A stretch of DNA of 64,000 nt. Source: Lasiosphaeris hirsuta (lineage: Eukaryota; Ascomycota; Sordariomycetes; Sordariales; Lasiosphaeriaceae). The stretch is from NCBI GenBank assembly GCA_030549175.1, contig JAUKUA010000003.1, positions 1 to 64,000 of the forward strand, in the 5' to 3' direction. This document shows positions 35,566 through 46,730 of the stretch, one piece after another (position 1 is the stretch's first letter; each line of letters opens with the position of its first letter). Both the position numbers and the translations under genes were made by a program. The notes beneath the pieces are model-generated. The model had not been told where the DNA came from, did not search any database, and was given only the letters and a program-made list of their open reading frames with translations.

Positions 35566-37259
35566 ATGTCGTATCTTCTCACCAGTCTTGTCGCGCTCGT
35601 CGCATACTACACTTTGTCGTCCATCATAGCATGGCACCGGCTACGGCATTTCAAAGGTCCTCCTCTAGCCTCGTTTTCGTACCTCTGGATGGCGCGCACC
35701 GCCCTGTCCGGGGAGGCGTGGAAAATCCACTTTGATAATAGCAGCAAGTATGGCGAGCCACTGATCCGCATCGGTCCCGATGTGCTCATCACCGACGAAC
35801 CCGATATTATCCGGTGCATGGGTGCGGCGAGATCGCCCTACCGACGCAGTAGCTGGTATAACGCCTTTCGCACCGACCCCTACTTTCATTCCATGCTCAG
35901 CACCCAAGACGAAGACTATCACCAAGACCTAAAATCGCGCACGGCACCGGCTTATAGCGGCCGCGAGATGCCGTCGATGGAGAGCGATATCGATGGCCGA
36001 GTCGCCGACATGAAGGAACTCATCCGCCGCAAGTATATATCCACCCCCAACGCCACCAAACCCATGGATCTAGCCGCCGTAGCGCAGTATTTTACGCTTG
36101 ACGCCGTCACCAAGATCGCCTTTGGTAAAGAGTGGGGCTATCTCGCTACCGAGTCTGATGTCTACTCGTTCATCTCGTCCTTTAACGAGATTAGCCCGTT
36201 CATGGCGCTGTGCTGCGACATTCCTTGGTTCCAGACCCTTTTCTTCAATCCCTTTGTGCTTAAGCTGGCTGGACCCAAGGAGACGGACGATTGGGGGTTT
36301 GGCAAGATGATGGGGTTAGCCCTCGCCCTTGTGTTTAGTTTGGAGCCATAATAGTAGCTGACCTGTAAAGTATAACCAAAGAAGTCGCTACCAAAGCCTT
36401 CAAGGAAAGCGAGAATCAGCTCACTATGCTGGTACGATTAACTCTTTTGTCGGCCAATTATTTATGCCATTATTTACTCACTAACCTATCTCGCAGGGCT
36501 CCTTCATACGCCACGGCCTTACCCAGCGACAGATAGAAAACGAGGTGCCTACCGTCGTTGTCGCCGGCTCGGATACCACGGCTGGCGTCATCCGAGGGAC
36601 CCTTTTGTATATCATGACCACGCCGCGTGTTTACCAATGTCTGCAGGCTGAGATCGACGACGCTGTTCGGGCCGGCAACGTCTCCTCGCCCATCTCGCAG
36701 GCCGAGGCAAAGGCTCTGCCATATCTCCAGGCCGTCATCTATGAGGGCATACGCATCCACCCGCCCAACCAGATCCTCATCCCCAAGTTGGTCCCGCCTG
36801 GTGGTGACACACTGCTGGGGCGGTACTTTGTCCCTGGTGGCACTCGTATTGCCGTCAATCTCTTGTCCATGATGAGGCACAAGGATACCTTTGGGGAGGA
36901 TGCGTACCTATTCCGGCCCGAGCGCTGGCTTGAGGTTGACACGGAAAAGCGCCAGGAGATGGAACGGCATGCTGAACTCATCTTTGGTTATGGTAGGTAT
37001 ATGTGTTCGGGCAAAGCGGTGGCTTTTCTGGAGCTGAGCAAGATCTTTTTTGAGGTGAGTTTTGTGGAAACTTTGACCAGCGACCCTATCCGGATCGGAA
37101 ACAACGAGTCCTAGCTGATGAAACCCACAGTTGCTAAAGGAGTTTGATTTTCAGCTCATCTATCCCAAAACTCCTTGGAAGGAGAGGCAGTATTCCGTCT
37201 TTGTTTTGCAAGACATGTGGGTGAGAGTTACGGAGCGTCAGATACAGCAGGAATCCTAG
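35566..37259 (+). CDS. Cytochrome P450 monooxygenase, pisatin-demethylase-like
   Basis: Four exons, 35566-36314, 36371-36431, 36497-37054 and 37131-37259, encode 498 residues with frame kept across introns of 56, 65 and 76 bp. Residues 1-22 form a membrane anchor (MSYLLTSLVALVAYYTLSSI). P450 landmarks are present: the I-helix AGSDTTAG (about 303-310), the K-helix ExxR in YEGIRIHPP, the PERW motif, and the heme loop FGYGRYMCSGK with the axial Cys at about 440. N-terminal features such as YRRSSWYNAFRTDP and APAYSGREM resemble the CYP57/pisatin-demethylase group, whose members act on plant phenolics or secondary metabolites; the substrate here is not deducible. All catalytic residues are intact and no stop is present, so the gene looks functional. 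It is not in an evident metabolic cluster, although a LaeA-like methyltransferase reading frame lies just downstream, convergent. Confidence 0.9.
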
Positions 37260-38117
37260 CGGAACTCGGTCGAAAATACATCGTTATAATAGTGTTGGAA
37301 TGCCTGTTGTTGAATTGATTGCAATGGACTGCGACTGTGACTGTGGTAATTGCCCGTGGCCGTGACCCCTAGCCTTGACACAAATTAAATCCGGAAAAGT
37401 AGCTCGGCGTTGGGAACCATGACGGCTGAGTTGTCCTTGCCGCGGAACTGGCGCGTGAGATGTGACGCGCGAGTTTTGGAGCCTGTCGAAGACGCTGCCG
37501 GGGGTGACTTTCGTGCTAGAATCGTCGGGTGGCAAAATACAGGGCATCCTCGGCGGGGTAACTGCTCCACGGGACGTACTCAGGGGAGGGCGTGGATTGT
37601 GGAAAGGAGGAGGGCTGTTGTTGTTTGGATGGGTTGCATTTAGATTTTCTCTCTTAGGTCTTGAGTTATGGTAGCTTTTAAGCAGATACCTAGAGAGATG
37701 GAGGATTCAATGTGGGAGCTGGGGGTTTGAGAAACGAGCGGGGAAGAGAGGCGGCCAAGATTGCTTTTGGCGGAATAGGTGAGATAAAGGGATCCCGAGA
37801 TAAAAGCAGATGCGCGTGCCGTACCTTGGTGCAAGTTACCTTACTCCACAGTTGCAGCTGGAGCTGCGGGACAAGTTCCCGCTGTGCTGCCTCGTACAGC
37901 CTTCATCGAGGCATGGCGGTCGGAATTGCCTATTGGCGGGCGCGTCGCCCACTGGTTGGAAGCAGCGAAACCTATATTCTTTCCATGTCAAGAAGTGTCG
38001 AGTAAAGGGCCTTCATATTTGCGAGGATTAAACCGAACCAGAACTGCGGTTAATTCTGATCTATTATCCCTGTTATATTCTCTGCATAGGTGTCTCCACC
38101 AAGGTACCTTAGTTTTC
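37260..38117. other. Convergent intergenic region
   Basis: Lies between the 3' ends of the P450 gene and the minus-strand fusion gene; overlapping short frames only, none supported. It contains a small (CTGTGA/CTGTGG)-like run near 37330-37350. Confidence 0.4.
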
Positions 38118-40896
38118 TCACGTCGAGTGCGACTCATCCGGCGTAGTGAACGCCATGTCTACATACGCAAACGTCGGATCCAGCAGCTTCTCAAAGTTGA
38201 TATCTAACAATGCCTCCGAAAAGAGCGTGACGGCCGAGCCTGACACCGAGGGGTCACGATCCCACCCTAGCTCACTCTCATCTAGGAAGTCGAAAGGTGG
38301 ATCCGTGCCAGCATTAGGATGTGCATCCTGAGGAGTAACTTGGGACGGAGCCAGGTCTTGTTGTGCCTGCTGAGACTCATCAGGGTTTTCAGCTTCTCCC
38401 TCCTGTGCCGCTTCCGACTCTTGGAACATTCTCAGCAGCCGAGGCTGCAGCTCGATCATCATCTGTTCGATTCGAGGCCGCAATGTCACCTCCATGTCTT
38501 GGAGCTCGTCTTGGAACATGAGGTCAAGTTCTTGGCGGACAAGTGCGGGCATCTCCCGACGAAGGAAAACGGAGTAATCCCCTATCCCCCCTCTCGCGTC
38601 GCTGTCGATGGTCTCATAGTCTGCGCCCAGGAGTGTGAGTCACGTTACGCATTACGAGTAGTGAACAGGTCGTGTACTTACAGGGGCTTGGAAGGTTGTC
38701 AACATCGTCATCGGGGAACAAAATCGTGTAGACTTCTTTCCACTTGTCCACTCGACTCGTTTCTGGGCGAGATCTCCGTCTGCTCCGAAGCATCTTCTCC
38801 TGCTCCTTGGTGAATCCGTCCACGATCTTTTGATTAGCCAGCACAGCGCAGGGGGGGTCCTGTTGCAAATGCTCTCGGAAACGCGCTTCACTTCGAAAGG
38901 GCTCCCAGCATCTAGGACACTGGAGAGGTAGCGTGTGGCGCTTGTAAAGATGAGCCCTGCGCATGTTAGTTAACAGCCCATGCTTCTCGGAGGCGATGGA
39001 AATTGCCAGTGAGCAACGAACTTGACACGATGAACCTCGTCCCAGCCTGGCCCGGGACAACTGGTCCATTTACTGTACTTTCTAGGGTTCCGCTTGTAAT
39101 AAGGACAAGCGAGTTTCTTAGCCTCGTTAGCCGATGTGAGGCGGGCTCGCTTCCGCCTCCTACTGTCGCCATCCTCGTAGTCTTCTTCATCACTCTCAGG
39201 GCTCGGGGGAGTTGCTCGACGTAGCGGCACAACAATGGCGCTCTGCGCTGACGCGGCGACTTCCCCGCTGGTACTGTTTGCTTGAAGCGCTGGCCGTTGA
39301 CCGGTGTCAGACTGTGATTGTACACCTCGCCGCTGGGATTCGTCGGTGCCGAGCGAGTGAGCCCTCTGCGACTGTGCCTCTGCAACTCTAGAATCGAGGT
39401 ATCGGCAGAGTTGACCCATCAAGTGGTTGACCAAGTCCTGGCGCTGGTGTCGAAACAGACTTGAGTGGACCGAGTCGTCGTCAGCCGGAGTAACTGAAGC
39501 CAGTTGGCTTATGTTGCTGCTATTCGCGTCGTTCCAGACGTCACTGCCAGAAAGGTCGGCTGAACTGGAGCTGATTGACTCGGGAACTAACGGCCACGAC
39601 ACCATTTCATTGGAGTGTGTCGGAACGTGATTGGATTCTTCTACTGCTTCCGGAGGGCTAAGAGTCACCGGCGCAGGCTCGCCTGGCATCGGCTTGCGCC
39701 CGAAGACTACAAAGACTTCGGTGTAGGCGTGAATAGATGAGTTCCTGATATCTTGTCTGACGCGATGGAGTAGTGCCTAACATAGGAACTTGGGATTAGC
39801 ATTCCAATCTCCACGAGAACAACGAATAGGCGGCAAACCGTGATGTCAGCCAGCTCCCAGCCAAAAGCCTCGTTAAAGAGACGTAGAGAAAGGCCTTCCA
39901 ACGCTCTTTCCATTGACACTTTCCAATACGAGCCTGCCTCCTTCATCCGAGTGTCTTGGGACCAGTTCCCAATGGGCATCTTGAGAGCATGCTGCTGCAC
40001 GTCGACGAACCCTACCTCTTTGTACCACTCAGATATTCTGCCGGAAACATCGCGAGGCCGACCCATCTTAGAGCCAGCTATGTTGAGAGCGCGGGCCCAA
40101 CTTGTGAGGGGAGCATCCGATGGTAATGTTCCATCATCGCACTCGACTAGGCCCCCGATTTCTTGACACTCAAACCAGCCGCCAGGTTGCAAACCATTGA
40201 AGGCCTGATGAATAACATCAAGCTTGAAGTCTTTCCAGCATCCCATGTAGATGGTTGCGCGTGTGTGAATGTAGTCAAAAATGTTGTTATAACACCACAG
40301 GCGACGGAGGTCATCAATCTCAAATTTGATGTTCGGCGGAACCCAGGCAGGCTGCATCGGTGCCCAGTCTATGCCCTTCACATCCCATCGCGGGCATTCA
40401 TCAGCTACGTCAATAGCCCATATACCTGTGCCAGTGCAGACATCTAGCACGTTGATGGGAGATGTGGTGGAAACTGGCGCAAAGTGCAGCTTATTGTCCA
40501 TGAGCACAAGAAACGCATGATGTTGGATATCTAGTCGCTCGAGCTCCTGTTCGTCATTTGGGCAAAAATATTCTATTGCGGCCCATTTCAGTCTCATCAG
40601 AGCGACACATCAAGTCTAGGGTAGGGATACGGACGCTCACAATTCTCCTTCGCGGGGCCCCAGTCTCGATACTGGCGTCCGAAAAGGAAGATGCACCCAT
40701 TCAAAACTGAGCTGTCATCAATTCCAATACCGGAATCCGCCTAGGAACGACATATTAGCATCACATGCCGACTTGGCATGTTTGCCTTTTTTTTTTTTTT
40801 TTTTTTGGCTAGGTAGTAGAGAGACCACCGTACCTGTAAGCTGGGCAAATCGTCGTCATCAGATCGGTTCATCACATCCGACGTTTCGGATTCCAT
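38118..40896 (-). CDS. LaeA-like SAM methyltransferase fused to a C2H2-type zinc-finger protein
   Basis: Minus strand exons 40896-40834, 40740-40631, 40592-39839, 39776-39022, 38956-38682 and 38620-38118; about 819 residues. The methyltransferase part (to ~338) shows PNDEQELERLDIQHH, the SAM motif VLDVCTGTGIWAIDVADE, then FECQE. The 62-bp intron 39777-39838 (weak donor GTTTGC) restores the usual family ending: LADIT joins ALLHRVRQDIRNSS, then VFVVFGRKP. The frame then runs on without a stop through an S/Q/D-rich linker and a basic RRRKRAR patch (~514). Next come zinc-finger blocks ACPYYKRNP..SCPGPGW..VHRVKAHLYKRH and CPRCWEPF..HLQQDPPC (~530-590), GFTKEQEKML, and a helical C-terminus. Intron 38957-39021 rebuilds VHRVKAHLYKRH and 38621-38681 rebuilds SPYYETI. 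Weak point: exons 2-3 require a 38-bp intron (40593-40630), since the obvious donor makes a stop; translation might start at 40597. Two separate genes is the alternative. Confidence 0.72.
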
Positions 40897-41830
40897 GGTG
40901 AAGCTGATGGGATGGTGACGCTTTGGTCATGTGTTGGAAACACTTCGATCATGTGTTGGAAACACTTCGGTCATGTGTTGGAAAGATACCTGCGTGAGGT
41001 TGGGGCTTGGGAATGCGGGCGGTGGGCACAAGATATAAAGCAATATGAAATTTGACGCCAGCTGAAATTTAGAATGAATGTCCCGACCCTGTTTTACGCA
41101 AATCCGCAAAAGGATGCGACCCCTGGCTGCCATGATCGCCCCCCTGCTGGTGCTGAGGCCGCTGGTCGGGCTAGTCCTTGCTGGGGATGGCTCCAAGAGA
41201 TGTGGAAATGCGGCAGTCTCGGGCTGGTCTGTGCCTTAACGTGATGCATGCCTATTATTAGCCGGGGATGTCTAGTGGTCTTAGAAGTCATTCTTGCCTC
41301 GAGATGGGAAATCTTGGTTTGACATGTGGCGTCGAGTCAGAATGCTGTCGAGTTGGTGTGTCGATTCCATGGCCATGTCTCTGGCGCGTTTCTCAGGCTT
41401 TGGGTTTCGATGCGACGAAAGTCACGCAGAGTTGATGGGTGTTAGGGGTGGTAGTTATGGGGCATAAAATGAAGATTGGGGGCAAGGCTGCGGAGTTGGT
41501 GTCTTGTGTGACCAGAGAATTTCTGGGACAGAACAAGATTGCCGGCTGGCGATGGAATGTTCCCAGGGAAGTGACACCCGTGCAGGGCGAGGAAGCAACG
41601 TTGAAGAGGGTTCCGATCACAGGATTCTGTATGACTGGGACGGAAAAAAAACTCATTCAATTTTTCCTTTCCTTCGATAACATGTGGAATCAAGGTTCAT
41701 TCCTTCCAGGAGGCTAAAGGAATAACAGGTATCAGAGGGCTGCATGGAAAGGTAAGACTCGAAGCTTAATGCGTCCTGCGCTCCTATTCTCAATATCGCG
41801 CCGTACTTGGCGTCCTCAAGATGTCACCTC
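40897..41830. other. Upstream region of the fusion gene; short local repeats
   Basis: At 40926-40985 a ~22-bp unit containing CATGTGTTGGAAACACTTCG occurs in tandem about 2.5-3 times. No gene is supported between here and the NB-ARC relic; frames at 41393-41717 are unrecognised. Confidence 0.45.
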
Positions 41831-41834
41831 TAGC

Positions 41835-42960
41835 CAACGCACCAAGCAGAGATCGATTGAGCCAAGCAAACCATCGAACAGGCATGTGGGGAGATTGTGA
41901 AGAAGCTTGCCCTTGGTGGGGGCAGCAGCAACGAAGACCCCAAAAGCCTTCTCACGCTTAAGAATTGTGGCTGTTGATGCTGTCAAAAGCGATGTGGTGG
42001 ATCTGGATAAGATGAGCCCGTAAGATGCGGCCAGCCACTTGGAGGAGTCGTTCATTCGGAAGAATGCCACTCGTAATAGCCCAGATGTGGAGGAACTATT
42101 AACCGAGCTCGAGTATCTACCTCTAGCTATTATGCAGGCAGCGGCGTACCTGAACGAGAACCAGATATCCGTTGTCGATTACCTTGAGCTCCTACGAGAA
42201 ACACCGCGGGATATAATCAGCCTAATGAACCGAGAGTTCCGGGACAAAACACGGTACAAAGGCTCGTGGAATGCAATCCGACAACCTGGCTCGTGTCATT
42301 CGAGCAGATACGCAGGTCTGAAAAGTACCGTCGCCGACTTACTCGCATTCATCTCGCACATTCAACCCAAGGGAATCCCACAGTCTCTAGAGGAGACGAC
42401 ACGTGCCCTCGGCACCCTATGCGCATATTCTTTCTTCAGCATCCGAGGAGAGAATAAGGTTTTCGACATGCACAGAGTAGTGCATATGGCGACGCGAATT
42501 TAGGTTGATCAGCGCGGGCTCGCAGCACAGGAGGCCGAAAAGGCAATTCGCCATGTTAGCAATGCTTTTCCCGATAACGAACACGAGAATCGCTTTCTTT
42601 GGGGAGAGTACATGCCGCATGCCATTAAAATGCTCCAAGAATTAGAAGGATAGGATATTGAGGAGAGATATGGGCTGTGCTTCTTGGTTGGGCGATGCCT
42701 CTGGGTGGATGGTCGGAACAAGGAAGCTGTTAAGGTCTTGGAGCAGTGTTATCAGTGGCGATCAAGCAAATACCCTGAAGATCACCCTAGTCGACAGGCA
42801 TCACAACATTTACTTGCTTGCAGCTGCGTGGATGGCTGGCGGACAGGTAACAAGGGCTATTGAGCTGCTGGAGAATGTCGTGAAGCCAGAGACGTAAATG
42901 TACCACCAAGACAACCCGCGTCTATCACCCTCGTGAGATGCACTTGAAGGGACGTATGTA
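41835..42960 (+). pseudogene. NB-ARC/TPR-type STAND (NLR) pseudogene fragment
   Basis: Plus-strand content begins with IVKKLALGGG and VDAVKSDVVDLDKMSP, then a TAA, then AASHLEESFIRKNATRN and ELEYLPLAIMQAAAYLNENQ, the typical end of an NB-ARC domain (GLPLAI.QAaaYi.e). Later pieces are YSFFSIRGENKVFDMHRVVH (the winged-helix 'F.MHrLVq' step), a TAG, QEAEKAIRHVSNAFP, then RYGLCFLVGRCLWVDGRNKE and AVKVLEQCYQWRSSKYPEDH, matching TPR repeats. Stops at about 42021 (TAA), 42501 (TAG) and 42652 (TAG) interrupt it. The P-loop and Walker B part is gone. It is a dead C-terminal half of an NLR of a type different from the NACHT gene at 30160. Confidence 0.75.
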
Positions 42961-44703
42961 ACTCTAAAGAGACAAGAGGTTGGAAAAGAGAAGTGGGGCT
43001 CGAGGAAGCTGAAAGTCAAGTTAAAGGGGGGAGGTTAGTGGGTAACAGCTTAGCTTAAAGACACGAGGAAGACAGCATCAAGCGTGTAAACTAGGGCTCG
43101 GGCTAGACAACGCCAATTCATACCCGTCAGTATTCTCACGACCAGAGATGTTGACAGATGCCAAGACACGGATATTGTCGAGTTATTACAACGCTGAGAG
43201 AACACGGCAGACCAAAAAATTGCTTTACCTGTGCGGAAGGAAAATTTGACACGGTGGATGATTTCTACCTCTACTCTGTGAAGAGTAGATTGGGAGGCAT
43301 GAGGGGGGATTGGTGAGGGCTTAGGGCATTCCTGGATGGGTTCTTCCAAGGTGATCAAGAGGGTGATAGTGGAGAGGGGGAGAACATCATCTATGCTATT
43401 CCTGTCGCACAAATCCGGTGCCAAGTCAACTGTGGCTAGAACGCACTATTGAGCTTAGACTCCTGAAGAGCCAGGGTCTTGATCGCAGATAAAAGAGCGC
43501 TTACAGCGCTCTGGATCTCAAACCCTCTCCTTGAACACTACAACTAATTTGACGCTGTGTGAGCCTCCACCTGAATAACGCCACAATTCCACATTCATTA
43601 TAATATCCTAGGCGGCTGGTACATGGGTGTCACAATGCTGGATTGAGTCACGAGATGCACCGTGGTTAAGTGTTACTACACCCAAGACCCTTCGTCCCAC
43701 TTCAACCACTCAACTCAGGCACTATCATCTCCCGATACGCGTCGGGCAAAATCCTCTCTTAGTCCCAACACCACATCGCCCCTCTCCTCTCTATTCCCCT
43801 GATGCCCACCCAGCACCTCAAAAACCACATCCTTAACGTTCTTATCTGTAAACCGCGTATGCCAAACCACTTCCCTTACACCTTTCTTAGACACAAGCCC
43901 GAGAGCCTTCTTTACCCACTGCGGCTCAGCATTGTCAGTTCATAGCTGCTTCGTAGTATCCAAGTCTCGGCTGGACTGCCGAGTTGAACACCCGGGGGCT
44001 TGGCCCACCCACTCTAATTCTGGTGTTTGGTGAGAGTTTAGATTGGATCCATGGGTCTCCTTTCTTACCCATAAGCCTCCAGTCCCCTCGTAGTATACTT
44101 ACCCTACGGATTAATGCTACTCGAACACCCTTGGAGTAGTTGCGTAGATGCTACGTGTTCCTTTGGGAATCGGAGTCCGGAACCAGTTGATATCAGATTC
44201 ACGGTAGCGGCCTTGGCGAAGATCATAGCCTCCGATTCAGTCGCCCAAAAACCTGGGGTCCCAGATTAACCGGCTTCTGATTCGCGCGCATATCGTGGGA
44301 GGAAATTAACCGCCATTTTCTTGAGGGCCCAACTTTGAGACTGAAACCCACGTGGAATTACACACGTCGACCGCCTCGAAGGAGGTGAGTAGGTACTAAC
44401 TTGACTCAGAATCAAGGCAACTTCCACCCTGGGATACTGGGATAAACTTGACGTTCAGCCAGAGCTTAGCCTCGGGGATTAATCCAAGTTAGAGTATCTC
44501 TAATCTTGGCAATCACCTCGGTGTTGACCTCGGCAGTGTAAATCGGGAATCGAGATGAGCGAAACACAAAGGCCTCGAAACAATTGAAAGGGGAGCAAGC
44601 ATAAAACCCATGTTTCCACTCGTCATGAAAAAAAATGCTCCGATCAGTGTATCTCTGTCTCCATCTTCACATTTTACACACCTCAGCTGGCAGCCACCCA
44701 AAA
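42961..44703. other. Gene-free stretch before the feruloyl esterase
   Basis: No coding sequence is supported. The last 60 bases before 44704 contain a pyrimidine-rich leader. Confidence 0.4.
43494..43512. repeat. Perfect 7-bp inverted repeat (hairpin)
   Basis: AGAGCGC, a 5-base loop TTACA, then GCGCTCT. Possible stem-loop; no tract or gene end next to it assigns a role. Confidence 0.6.
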
Positions 44704-45570
44704 ATGGCGACAAGAAAACACAACATATTCGTGACGGGAGCACTTTTGGTGTTGGCCTCCTTTTTGAGCATAGTCATGGCTGAGAAATCCGCCGGCTGTG
44801 GCAAGACGCCAACTATCAGCAGCAAGTCGTACACCATGACAGTCAACGGCAAGTCGAGACAATATATCATGAAGCTTCCCGACAAGTACGACCATAACCG
44901 GCCCTACCGTCTCATCTTCACATGGCACCAGCTCGGCGGCAGCGCGCAAAAGATTGTCAACGGCGAAGACATCACCAAGGGTGGCGCGCTGCCCTACTAC
45001 GGCCTTGCCCCCCTCTCCAACAACAGTGCCATCTTTGTCGTCCCTCAGGGGCTCAACAACGGGTGGGGCAACGCCGGCGGCGAGGACATCACCTTCTTCG
45101 ACCAAATGGTCAAGACCATCGAGGCCGACCTGTGCGTCGACACCAGCCTGCGCTTCTCGACAGGCTTCAGCTACGGCGGCGCCATGTCGTACTCGGTGGC
45201 GTGCTCGCGGCCCAAGGTCATCCGCGCCGTCGCCGTGCTGTCCGGGGGCGTGCTGAGCGGATGCAGCGGCGGAACCGACCCCGTGGCGTACTACGGCCAG
45301 CACGGCACGGCCGACTCGGTGCTGAATGTCTCGGGCGGACGCCAGATGCGAGACAGGTTTGTCAAGAACAATGGGTGCACGCCTGTCTCGCCAGAGCCAT
45401 CGCCGAACGGGGCCCAGTCGACGATGCTGGTTTACAAAGGGTGCAAGGAGGGATATCCGACTACATGGGTCGTGCACAAGGGGGACCATAACCCCTCGCA
45501 GACGGACAATGGCTCTTCGACGCCGTTCGCGCCCAAGAATAGTTGGGAGTTTTTCTCCCAGTTTACTTGA
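44704..45570 (+). CDS. Secreted feruloyl esterase (CE1-like, FaeB/FaeD type)
   Basis: Intronless, 288 residues. ATG 44704 is chosen because it starts a clear signal peptide (KHNIFVTGALLVLASFLSIV, cleavage after about VMA, residue 26); the upstream ATG at 44635 would bury it. The fold is an alpha/beta hydrolase of the feruloyl esterase/acetyl-xylan esterase group. It shows YIMKLPDKYD, the oxyanion-side motif FTWHQLGGSAQ, the nucleophile elbow TGFSYGGAMS with Ser156, Asp204 in QHGTADSV and His262 in KGDHNPSQTD. Such enzymes release ferulate and related hydroxycinnamates from plant cell-wall arabinoxylan or pectin outside the cell. Cysteines in GCGKTP, ADLCVD, ACSRP, GCSGG, NGCTP and GCKEG fit disulfides seen in this group. 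No carbohydrate-binding module is present. All key residues are intact. Confidence 0.9.
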   Translation: MATRKHNIFVTGALLVLASFLSIVMAEKSAGCGKTPTISSKSYTMTVNGKSRQYIMKLPDKYDHNRPYRLIFTWHQLGGSAQKIVNGEDITKGGALPYYGLAPLSNNSAIFVVPQGLNNGWGNAGGEDITFFDQMVKTIEADLCVDTSLRFSTGFSYGGAMSYSVACSRPKVIRAVAVLSGGVLSGCSGGTDPVAYYGQHGTADSVLNVSGGRQMRDRFVKNNGCTPVSPEPSPNGAQSTMLVYKGCKEGYPTTWVVHKGDHNPSQTDNGSSTPFAPKNSWEFFSQFT

Positions 45571-46730
45571 GGCGCTTAACTGAGGCAAGGGAATAAACGT
45601 ACGAGATCTAGTTCAGATGTATCTTGGGCGTATCTTCAAAGGAGCAAAGCCAGTCGTCAGCGTGAAAGCAAGCAAGGCCCCCCGGTCCATGATACAACCA
45701 CCGAAAAGGGGGAGTCGATAGTGACGTCCAAGGCGTTTCCCGAGTCGCGATGTGGTACCGTCCAGACCCTAAGTATTCCTTGGTAACTCCTCTCTCTTGC
45801 CGCCGAGTTGCTGCCAGAGCCGGGTGGGCTAGAGTTGCTTTCTGAGTCGTCATTTGGGTCTGACATCAAATGGCGAGGAAATTGGTTGGGAATAACCCGG
45901 AGAGCCGCGGCCGTTTTCAGCAGTTTATCGAAAAGATAACCAGTGACGATGCTTGATGTAAGCTGTCGGATTCCTGTTCCCGGGCATCTGCTTTCCCCCT
46001 AGCATCGTATGTGCGATGGTGGCATCAGATCTTCAGCTGGGAGCATCGGAAGCCTAGGTAGTGAGAACCCACACAAGGTATCCTCCAATTCTACCATTTG
46101 GTGTATCATGGTGTCCCTGATGAGAGCTATAGACATCATGGGCCAGTGGTGGAAAATGGGTTATACGCGAGAGGTTTCCCCGTAAGGATGGCAAGGAGAT
46201 TGAGCCTGACAATTCGGAGGATAGCGATCCTGACACAGAGGGCGAAGAATGGCCAGATGGAGGCCAGGTTGAAGATTAGTTGTAAGGCCGTAGTGTGCAC
46301 GTGTGTGTGCATTGTAAATAGCTTTCATTGTAAGGCCTTGTAAGGCTGTAATAGTATGTTGTGGGGTGTGTCGTATGGTGGTAAAAATTGTTAGTGCATG
46401 CCTGTCAAATTGTTAGTACAAGGGATTGGAAAACATAAGACAATATGCACACCATGTGTGTGGTCAGGCATCTCAGCTGTGGCTAACAGTGTGGTAGTCA
46501 TAACCCACACTACGCTCGCGTTCCTAACACGAAGTTGCAACCCACTTGTGCCGCATACACGTGTACATACTGAAGGAGAAGTGTTATTACATGCATGTGT
46601 GCCCAATGCCACTGCCAGGTCCTGCTAAGTGTAAGGTGATTGGCTGAGATCAAGTTATTCCTGCCCTGGCCCCTCAGTCCCTCGGAGATTCTCCGCAAAG
46701 TCCATCCTCCTCATCACCTCGAGCGCAACC
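45571..46730. other. Intergenic; no gene seen
   Basis: A plus-strand fragment near 46175-46276 encodes KDGKEIEPDNSEDSDPDTEG up to a stop, which looks like the acidic tail of a lost gene. TG-rich repeats (tgtgtgcattgtaa, gtaaggc) follow around 46290-46360. Nothing else is supportable. Confidence 0.35.

Noticed and set aside
38118..39689. C2H2 protein as a separate gene starting at ATG 39689
   Set aside because: Not fully excluded, but the 29 codons immediately upstream and in frame encode the conserved methyltransferase C-terminus, which would be left without a gene if the start were at 39689.
35566..40896. P450 and LaeA-like methyltransferase as part of a biosynthetic gene cluster
   Set aside because: No backbone enzyme (polyketide synthase, peptide synthetase or terpene synthase) or transporter is nearby, and neighbours are NLR relics, so there is no support for a cluster.
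44683..45588. 301-codon minus-strand open frame
   Set aside because: Antisense shadow of the feruloyl esterase; composition is low-complexity Arg/Val/Ala and no domain is visible.
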